A stretch of 64,000 nt of DNA from contig OX467089.1 of NCBI GenBank assembly GCA_950106755.1, forward strand, positions 28,687,345-28,751,344, read 5' to 3'. This stretch comes from Climacium dendroides. Its lineage: Eukaryota; Streptophyta; Bryopsida; Hypnales; Climaciaceae. The translations under genes and the position numbers were made by a program. Below the pieces are notes generated by a model, which was not told where the DNA came from, made no database searches, and saw only the letters and a program-made list of their open reading frames with translations. Each line of letters opens with the position of its first letter. The first letter of the stretch is position 1. Positions 55,989 to 64,000 of the stretch are shown piece by piece.

Positions 55989-57553
55989 CTACTCCCCCGG
56001 AGAAAACAAATTTGGACCCCTTAGTCCCCGTCTCGAAACCTCTACGATGTTGGTGTCCTTGTCTACACTCTGGGTCCCGACTATCGGAACTTCCGGACTA
56101 CCCCGGGAATCCTTCTGGGTCTTCTTATGACAAGGAGAAGACTGTACCGCCCGGCCACTGTGCGTTTCCGGAGAAGTACCCGTAAGGTCAATGGTCGGGG
56201 TCACTGGAAAGAGATCTTCGCTTCTTTGGGGTACCACGGCACCCCAGTCCACTTCTTCTAGCCTTCCGAGTGGTGGTGAAAGTTTCAGACCAGCCGGTAC
56301 CACCGGTGGTACTTCAGTAACGATGGGTTCCAGATTATTACCTTCCGTAACCACCAAAGTTTGCACGGAGGGGGAAGAAAGAGTTACCAGATCCGACTCA
56401 ACGGGAGCCAGATACTCCATCATTTCATGTATCTCTGCCTGGGAGGCGTCCATCCGTCTCACCTGCTCCAGCAAACACTTGATGATGTGTACCCGACTCG
56501 AGCTAGCGGTTGCGTCGAGGTTGGCTTCAAACAGCCGGGCTTTGTTGATGCAGTCCGCCAGTACTTCTAAGGAATTCCGGAGCCGGACCACACCTTAGCA
56601 CAATGCCGCTATCTACCGGCGGTGGTCCCTTTTATGACTCGGGCCGTCTCCTAGGCTGTGTGTAGATTGCTCTCCAATCCAACGTACTTGGATTCCAATT
56701 CCTGGACCCGATCTAGCAGTGTCCGATTCTCCACACGCAAAGCCCCCAACTCCGTCACCAACTGCTTCCGTTCCTCTATTAGGAGACCGTTTTGCTTCTC
56801 CACCGCCATCAACGCATCCGTCCTCCGGAAGATGGCGTTCCGATTGGTCAGTGCTATCTTCTGGCACACCCGCTTGAGAGTCTCCTCGTAATTCTCGAGA
56901 AGCTTCATGAGGTCATCTGCCCGCCATACAATGTGCTCGGCCATTTCTGCGATGTCCTCTAGCGGCGTCCCCCTAGTTGCATGTGGGTTCTATCTCCCTT
57001 TTTTGCCTCCATAAGCCTGGTTCGGGAGGGTCCGGCCTCGGCCTCAGTGGGCCCAGTTTGCTGCTGCGCCGGTCCAACCTCTTGTACAAAAGGTCGAACT
57101 TCTTCTGGGGCCGGTCTGGTCTCTGTCTTCTAGTTCGGAATTTCTTCCTTCAGTGGCTCCGGCGCGGGAGGATCCTCTGTCGGTCTTACAAGTGGAGTAT
57201 TATTCCACCATCGCCTCTTCATTAGAGGAGTGGCCGGCTCCTCGTCCTCCGTCTCCTCATCATCCGGTCCGTCACGGGGAGAAGGTTCTCCTCCTCCGTA
57301 CTGCTGGAGCTGAACTAGCTCTTGGTAGGCACTCTCCTCATTTGCCTTAAGTAGAGAGTGCTGGGCATACAAATGGGAAAAGTACGCTGGAAGAGGGCTT
57401 TGATCCTTCTTCCCCGACTGGAGGGAACGCATAAGGTCCCCTATTGACTCGTGGATGATGGTTGCCCAATCCATCATCATTTTACCTTGAAGACTCTCCA
57501 AGATGGCAGAGGCTACCTTCGCTACCACTCGCCTCGACTTGGTCGGGTGGAGG
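55989..57553 (-). pseudogene. LTR-encoded protein of C2, middle and C-terminal part
   Basis: Minus-strand pieces: 57553-57130 (HPTKSRRVVAKVAS, MMMDWATIIHESIGDL, YFSHLYAQHSLL, acidic ETEDEEP), about 56944-56640 (coiled-coil-like, EKQNGLLIEERKQL) and 56591-55989 (NKARLFEANLD, TPTIDLTGTSPE, KKTQKD). TAG at 55989 replaces a codon that is open in C1. The N-terminal part continues at 60098-60405, with SVNTWRAIYKFREAPDKV and NPKEGHQVSN, and runs off into B4. This copy supplies the uninterrupted sequence at the CACTA insertion site of C1 (56598). Confidence 0.7.
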
Positions 57554-60092
57554 TGTGGGAGCACGGGAATCCAATCTTTAGGTCTAGAAGGGAAATAAGG
57601 GGAATAGAGCTTCTTACTCCCTATTTTTTTTCGTTTTTCGTTAGAAAAGTAGACCGTAAGTAGTTAGGAACCGGATACCGGAATAGGGTTACTTTAGAAT
57701 AGATAATAGTGTTAACAGAAGTAACCGGAAACCGAAAGTCCGAAAATGGCATAGATAGGTCAGGAGTAGGTCAGAGTGAGTTTTATTAGAAACTGGAAAC
57801 TAGAAGAGAGCAGGAGCAGGGACCAGAAACGGAAACGGAACTCGCACCAGCACCCCTTCCGGTCACCGAAGAAGAAGTATAGGCAAAGGACAAGTTGGAG
57901 GACGTGCCAAGCTCTTCCATCCGGTCGGAGCCTAAAGGAGAAATGACTTCCCTACTAGGGGAAGTAACTGACGTTGCTCTTAATGCAGTGCAAGCAATAG
58001 AGGCTGTTGAGGAAGAGAAGACCGGAGAAGTGGAGACGGCAAGCAAGGCGAAGGAACCATCGGAGGAGGTGAAGGCCGTAGTTGAAGAAAAGGCGAGATC
58101 TGGACCGGAACCGTCCGAGAAGAAGAACGTGCCCAAACCAGGGCTGAACAACAAGTTTATCGACCTAAGTGAGTTATCTCCAGTTTCTCCAACTCCTCCT
58201 GCAAAGACACAAAAGGTATTTCCTTCCACCCTACTCAACTTAGCTTTGGGAAGCGAAACTGGATCAATGGAGGAAAGGAAGACCGGATCACAGGGGCAAG
58301 GATCCGGGAAGGGTAGAACGATTGAGGAAACCACTCTTCAGAGTACTAGGGCCAATGTTCCGCCCACACCAACCACGCAGAAGAAGAAGCCTCCAATTAT
58401 ATAAGTATAGAAGAAGAGGACGATTCTAGAGGACGATGACGAGGAGGAAGAAGAAGAAGAGGACGAGGATGAAGAATCCGGTACTGAGGAGGACTCGGAG
58501 CCGTATTCTGACCCGGATCAAGCATTGGCAGAGACTCGAGCAACTAAGGCTGCAGCATCCAAGAAGAAGAAGCTTGCCGCTTGGGGTAAGGTATGCTAGG
58601 GACAGAAGACCGGAATTGGAAAGAAGCCGACCACGAAGAAGTTAAAAACTTAGAAAGTTACGTAGGGTAAATTTCTGAGGATAGGGCGGTGAAAATCTGA
58701 AGTTTTGGGATAGTTGTACATAATTAGGAAGTTTACTTTTTGAGTGACACGGCCAGTAGCAGTTGGAAAGTGACCGGGTCCGTAATTATAGGATCTGAGA
58801 TCTACTTTTAGCGGAAGTAGTGGGAGTTTGAGTGAAAGTCAACAAGGCTAGAAAATAGTAAGGGAATGAAACGTGTTGGGCCCTGATTGGCTGGAGCGTT
58901 ACTTTTAGGTTAGGATTTTGAGGAAGTAGTTTAGTATTTAAATCCGGGACTTCTTTGGTCCCGGTGTGCATCTTTATCTTATTTTCTTATATTCATTAGT
59001 ACCTGGGAGTTTGCTCTTGGCGCGATTGAAACAAATCATAGTTGTGTGTATTTGACACTTGTCCGTGTTTTGGAAGTCCAGGCTGGAAAGTGAGTGTAAG
59101 TGGATACAAGGTGTATCCGGATGCTGAGTTTATTCGGTCCAGTATTGAATTAGTGCGTATGGATGGAGGCAAAAGGGATCTCTAGTGTGGACTAGGAATG
59201 GACTCGGAAGGGAGTACGGATTGAGGACCACTCTCCGGAAAGAGTAAGGGTTAGCATGCCTCTGCAGCGCTCGTTTCCCCTCTCTTCCTCGCTAGTTCAG
59301 ACCGGATTTAGGACTAACTCAGTAGGCTGTCGTTGTAGCATTGGTTAGGAGGAATTAGACCGGCTTGCGTGACCTGCTGGACACGATTGTGTTTCCTTTT
59401 CAATTGTGAGGACGGTCTGTTTTCTCATTTGTAGGATTTGAAAGTTTATTTTTGAAAGTTTGATCACATAGTGAAACTTCTGACACTTTAAAATCGGAGG
59501 GTAGGAGTTAAGCTTCCTTCCTAAATTCGAATTAAGCAGATCCCTCTTCGAGAGGTTAAAATCGACATGGTTACGAGTAGAGATCTAGACCGGATGTGAA
59601 TACTAGAGGTTAAGGTTAGATCTGTGGAAATGCGGATTCCGGTTACGGTCTGTAAAACGTAAATACATGTAACTACCAAAGGTATGTGAATAGAAGTGTT
59701 GGGAGAGTTACAGGGTAGTGTAAAGCTGTAGGGTAGTAAACTAACTAGTTAGAGAGTCTGTGTGATAAACAAGTAGGTGTTAAATCGGATTAAATCCGGT
59801 CAGTGTTGTTAGATCAGGAAGATCCGGTCTAAAGTGTATTAGTAATTGTTGGACCGGAGGGATCCGGTCGTGTTTGTCCAAGGAAACAAGGAGGCCAAGT
59901 GGAAGTTCCGGTCTATTGTTTTGCTTGGGGTCTTGTGTGTGTGTGTGTTTGTGACCATCACTCTACTATTTTCCGGTAATTGTGAACCTAGGAAATTTGA
60001 TCTTCGTGGGAACAATACTCGAGTCACTTTAAGGACTCTTTTAAGAAATATTGAGCCTTAGAGAAGGATTTTTGCTTTCTTGTGCTACGACA
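57554..60092 (+). repeat. Solo LTR D1 (2539 bp) inserted in C2
   Basis: It starts TGTGGGAGCACGGGAATCC and ends TGTGCTACGACA. Flanks GGAGG (57549-57553) and AGAGG (60093-60097) are a target duplication with one mismatch; C1 has GGAGGATAGGG at the matching site. It is shorter than the other LTRs and lacks the N-terminal half of the LTR gene. TAGTATTTAAAT near 58931 is a TATA-like box after the frame; beyond it no gene is seen. Confidence 0.88.
57895..58650 (+). pseudogene. LTR-encoded protein of D1, C-terminal half only
   Basis: The frame encodes acidic and lysine-rich sequence (VEEEKTGEVETASKAKE), then NNKFIDLSELSPVSPT and AKTQKV, which match IDLTGASPE and KKTQKD of C1, then TAG stops near 58402, an EEEEEEDEDEE run, ETRATKAAASKKKK and a basic end. 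The acidic run plus TRAT and lysines parallels the RHIQTRATTKTTPAK tail of the B proteins. The conserved N-terminal domain is absent, so either an internal deletion removed it or this family never had it. Confidence 0.6.
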
Positions 60093-60708
60093 AGAGGATA
60101 GGGTTAAGGATTGCTATCACATCCGGATACTCCGGATTCACCAGGTTGGAAACCTGGTGACCCTCCTTCGGATTGGTCGGCGCCCGGAATTTGCCCTCCA
60201 TAACCTCCTGATTCTTCTCCATGACCTTGTCCGGTGCCTCCCGAAACTTGTAGATGGCTCTCCACGTGTTAACTGACCATAGTTCTAGCTTCCCCGGAGG
60301 GTGGTATCCAAGATACTGCTTTCCAGACGAAGTAGATCGGACACTTAACTCTCCTCCCTTATGCTCCAAGGAACCTCCATGAAACCCTCACACCCCAGGT
60401 TGGTGAGGTTCTCGCGCAGGTGTGGGAATCCGAAATCCGGAAACGGATCAATAATACAAGAAGTAGGTGCGAAAAATTGAAAAAAATAAAAAAAATAATA
60501 GTTAGAGTGTGATTTTTGGACTAGATAGCTTGAATTAGGAAATAAGCGTTCCGGCACAACCCGTAACCGGAACTTCTCCGGATCCGGAATCCAGACTCAT
60601 CCGGAACACAAGAACCTACCGTAGAGGTCTCGTAGCTACGGAAGTAGGATACCGTTAATACAACGGACCTGTAGCCATTGTCCTTAAGCCCGTAAAAAGA
60701 TGGTTTAG

Positions 60709-60716
60709 TATTTAAG
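60709..60716 (+). promoter_or_regulatory. TATA-like box upstream of the B4 open frame
   Basis: TATTTAAG lies about 140 bp before the ATG at 60851; B2 has the same octamer. In B1 and B3 the site reads TACTTAAG. Candidate promoter of the LTR gene in family B. Confidence 0.35.
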
Positions 60717-60850
60717 TTGTCTTCCAAGGGTTTTCCTCTTCACTTTCCTGTTCTGTGTTCCTGAGATTGTTTGTGTGAGTAGTTGAGAGAAACAGTGGTG
60801 AGTTAGCGACTGAAATAGAGCTACTTTTCCCTCGTTTTGACTTAGATCTT

Positions 60851-62794
60851 ATGGCATCCGGACCAGTACGGAAGGTAGCGGTATCTGCCCGGGTTATCTC
60901 TCCGGCCGTTCCGGATAACTCGGAACTACATAAGCAGTTAGAGGAGGACTTAACTAAGTTAGGATGTGTCGGTCTACTAAACCGACCATAGAACCTCAAG
61001 AGTGAAGAGATGATTCAAGAGCTACTTCACGGTGTTCCGAATCAGTATGAACTCACTTTGAGAGGGCGGCCAGTCGCGTGGACCGAGGACATCTGGGCGG
61101 ACATCTATCAGTTCCGGAAGAGTGGGAATGGTTTAGCATCGAGGACGGACCGTTTTGTAGCTAGGAAGTTTACTGGGTCTGCAAACCCTAAGGACGGATT
61201 CGCTATCAGCGAGTGCAAGGACGAGAGACATAGGCGGATACTAGAGTTTTTGATTCCGATCTTGTATCCGGAAAAGCCAACACGGGTTACCATTACGGTG
61301 GCCAATACTATCTTTGGGGCTATGGAGAACCGGGTAGTGCACTGGGGTAGGGTCATAGCCGGGATAGTGGCTAAATTAGTGGATCACGTGACCCGAGCAA
61401 AGGCGAGTCCAGTTAGCACCTACTTGTTTCATCTGTACCATCAACAGGAACTTTTGAGTGCAGCTGAAGTGATCCAGTATGACACCGGAAAGGCGATCCT
61501 GTCGTACGGACTTTCCGGGGAGGAGGCGGAAGATCCGGTCGAGTCTGATCCGGAGGAACTTCCCGAGGAACGTCTGACCGATTCGAGGACCAAGAAGAGG
61601 AAGTCAACCGATCCGGAGTCGCGAATCAAGCCACAGACGATGGAGAGGGGGGAGTCCAGCAAGGGACCTGAAATGGAAACGGAATCCGCATTTTTCAATG
61701 CGGGGCTCGAGTGGATATGTGAAGCCAAGGTACTCCACGACGGTCTGTCGGATTTGGTGATAGATACCACGGAAGTTTTGAAGGTGGATCCGGATCAGAT
61801 CGTGGAAGCTGTCAAGCGACTGCCCAAACCGGAAGATCTGAAGAAGAGGGAGGAGCGGATCCAGGAGTTGGAGGCGGAACGGAACCTACTCCAAGCCCGA
61901 GTGAATTGGGCGGAAGGGGAAATGGCAGCTGCAAAAGAGAAAGAGGCTCTCTCTTTGGTCAAGAATCTAACCGGAGTAGTCAACATCAAGGTCGACATCA
62001 TCACAAAAGCTGTCTTGTTTGACTCGAAGATGATATCGGAAGGCCACATTACCGGAACCAAGGTAGTTACCATCCTCGTAGACTTCACCGCGAGGATAGA
62101 GCGAGTTTTGAAGGAGATCCAGTAGTTATTGGCGGCTATCGACCCAAACCATGCGATGGATTTCTCCACCTTTCCGGAACTTCTTTTTGTCTCAGGTACC
62201 CCAGGGAAACCAGTGGCGGATCATGCAACTCGGATGGAGGGTTTGAGGGGGATACTCACACCAACCGAGCCTTCCGCCAGCAAAATGCGGATGACGGAGT
62301 TGAATTTGAGGCCAGCCTCGGAACCGGAACCGGAGTCTAGCGCGAAATCGGTTCCGGTGCCATCTAAGTTCTCAACCCCGGAAGTTCCCAAGTCCCAAAC
62401 AATGCCGAATTTGATGACCGGATCATTTAAGGTTCTAGGACAACAAGTCAGGGGAGATCTCATCAACCGGATCGGTGGGATGACCAATCCGGCTCGGACT
62501 AATCCGAAAGGATTTGTGCACATGCAAGAGACCACGCCGGAGAAAAGAAGCGAACCCACAATATTGGAGGATACAACACTAGAGAAGGAGAAGGAAGTTC
62601 AAGTCATCGAAGATTCTGAGGAGGAAAGTGCCCACTCCACTTCCAAAATCGAAGACGACAGCGATCCGTCTCCCGCAACGCGCCATATCCAGACTCGGGC
62701 CACAGCAAAAACTACGCCAGCAAAGAATACAAAGGGGACGCCTACCAGCCAAGCGGGGAGCCATTCAAGGAAAGGACGGAAGCCAAAACATTAG
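60851..62794 (+). pseudogene. LTR-encoded protein of B4 (648 codons, two TAG stops)
   Basis: One frame from ATG 60851 (MASGPVRKVAV) to TAG 62792, broken by TAG at 60989 (RP-stop-NLK, tryptophan in B1 and B3) and 62123 (EIQ-stop-LLA, lysine in B3). The second TAG is shared with B1 at 30533, so B1 and B4 descend from a copy already carrying it. Domain order is as in B3, including the VQVIEDSEEESAHS core and RKGRKPKH end. It is 371 codons open from 61010. Confidence 0.8.
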
Positions 62795-64000
62795 AATTCA
62801 TAGGAGAAGAAGTATAGAATCCGGAATGGGGTTCCGAGCATGGACTCGGTTTCCGAAATCTTAGGCGGATAGTCAGGAAATCCGACAATCTCGGACAGTA
62901 GTTAGTAAACTTTCCAGATATCCCGGGTGGTTCAGGGATTGGTGGCCTGGATTTCCGGGTTTCCTTTTCAAGCTTTTAGGAGTTGACTTTGGGTTTTTGT
63001 GTTAGTATTTTAAGGGCAGGCAAGTTAATTGTCTACCATTCCATCCTACTCCACTCCGTTTTAGTGCTTTCACGTATGTATTACAATTTTCTTTTCTTAA
63101 TCTAAGTCAGCCAGGGTGCTTCTAGCTGTACTTTTGCTTAGACAGGGTCTTTTGGCTGAGTGTATGCATGGGTGTATGACCTGGTACTGGAGAAAGAGAA
63201 GGGAGGGAGAGGAGGAATCCAGATCTTGAGCTACGGATCTCTTGGTGTTGAGCTGAGTGGGAGGAATGTGGACTAAGTAAGGGAGTAAAAGTGTGACGTG
63301 TTTTTAAATTGCCGGAACGGCAATCCGGGTAAGAGGGTAGAGGGCCCTGCGAGTCCAGAACCAAGAGGGTTCTGTGCAGAGATAAGCAACCGCCAAAGGA
63401 AAGGAACTCCCGCTACTCTGGAAAGTCTACCAACCTCCCCTTGGTACATTGTCTTCCCCTTGAAACTCTATTCCTTGGGATCTATGAGTTCGGATCCGTC
63501 GTTGTAATAAAGAGAGGTGTGAGAATTGCTCTGTGTTACCTGATTCCGGATCGACCAATCCGGAAACTGTGAGAGGATACTCCTTCCTCCTCCTACAGTT
63601 GTGTTGTCTTGGGTGTGTTGTTTAGTAGATTTTAGAGTATAGAGAGGATATTGCACAAGTGGTGAGTCCCCACCCCTTTTTAGATCAAGGGCGGACCCTC
63701 TGAGGGTAAAACAGAGGCAACAAAAACCAATGATGGAAGAGAGACGGAACTCAGTTCCGGAGGTATCTGGATTCGGAACGGAATCCGGAAATGTACTAAG
63801 TTTCTGGAATAAAGTAGGGACGTGAAAGAAGAGGGATTAAGTGAGTAGTCACAATCCGGATGCTTCTAACTCAATCAATATCTTACTAGAAGTTCCCTAG
63901 AACGATAATTCGTGTCATCTTGCAACAATTGATTGTTGTAAGGATACTTACGGCTAACTGCGCGTACGACAGCAGGCGCCCCAGCCGGTCCTCCTCGATA

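Larger units (their letters stand above)
60421..63971 (+). repeat. Solo LTR B4 (3551 bp) inserted in C2
   Basis: It starts TGTGGGAATCC and ends GCGTACGACA with perfect target duplications GCAGG at 60416-60420 and 63972-63976. It is the most complete B reference in the window and matches B3 throughout. After the frame (62794), the remaining 1.18 kb has a weak TATA-like TATTTTAAG (63006-63014) and R/U5; no further gene. Confidence 0.95.
54831..64000 (-). repeat. LTR C2, split by D1 and B4, right end outside the window
   Basis: It begins TGTAGTGATTAG at 54831 (preceding bases GTAAA are the expected target duplication) and follows C1 in order. It is cut by D1 (57554-60092), resumes at 60098, is cut by B4 (60421-63971) and resumes at 63977-64000 (CGCCCCAGCCGGTCC matching C1 near 54046). 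It is inserted in B2 only 144 bp from where C1 ends. Confidence 0.88.

Noticed and set aside
4882..62125. Reassignment of TAG to glutamine, as in some algae and ciliates
   Set aside because: TGA and TAA also interrupt the frames, TAG terminates several frames at conserved ends (for example 36894 and 62792), and sister copies show plain CAG or TGG at many TAG sites. Decay of methylated repeats explains it better.

Overview
This window is eukaryotic and looks like repeat-rich intergenic DNA from the green (streptophyte) lineage. The signs are a Ty3/gypsy element primed by a plant-type tRNA-Asp 3' end, CACTA (En/Spm) transposons with the plant tnp2, DUF4218, DUF4216 and Transposase_24-like modules, and GT-AG introns. 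I cannot name the species; a charophyte alga or non-seed plant is possible. No ordinary single-copy host gene is evident. Almost all of the 64 kb is explained by transposable elements nested inside one another.

Layout. (1) An old, broken CACTA element forms the left substrate (1-4089, 26195-28829, 31233-32154). (2) Element A, a 22.1-kb Ty3/gypsy retrotransposon, sits inside it at 4090-26194. It has 3.4-kb LTRs, 5-bp target duplications (GTTGA), a tRNA-Asp primer site, gag-pol in one frame with five in-frame stops, then about 6.4 kb of minus-strand, intron-containing cargo genes, a polypurine tract and the 3' LTR. A related solo LTR (15801-19230, minus) is inserted between the cargo genes. (3) Solo LTRs follow: B1 (28830-31232, truncated) and B2 (from 32155). 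B2 contains B3 (34528-38083), C1 (38431-54681, minus) and C2 (from 54831, minus). (4) C1 is split by a complete 12.6-kb CACTA element (40209-52765), whose transposase gene carries a 150-bp fold-back MITE (42143-42292). C2 is split by D1 (57554-60092) and B4 (60421-63971). Most of these insertions are fixed by exact or near-exact target duplications.

The main unusual feature is that every LTR family here (A, A', B, C, D) carries a long open frame inside the LTR, about 550-650 codons where complete. These encode related proteins: a conserved N-terminal domain, an acidic stretch with a basic KKRK/KRQK-like motif, helical coiled-coil-like segments and a C-terminal IDL or VIED core resembling a SUMO-interacting motif. 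In A, A' and C the frame is flanked by two TATA-like boxes, suggesting one promoter for the LTR gene and another for gag-pol. The second candidate is the antisense cargo of element A: a gene with weak ParB-like and DNA-methylase-like signatures, an FCP1/NIF-like phosphatase domain gene and an unknown gene. Several of their introns carry copies of a 21-nt palindrome.

Nearly all coding frames are decayed, mostly by TAG codons replacing CAG or TGG, as expected for methylated, silenced repeats.
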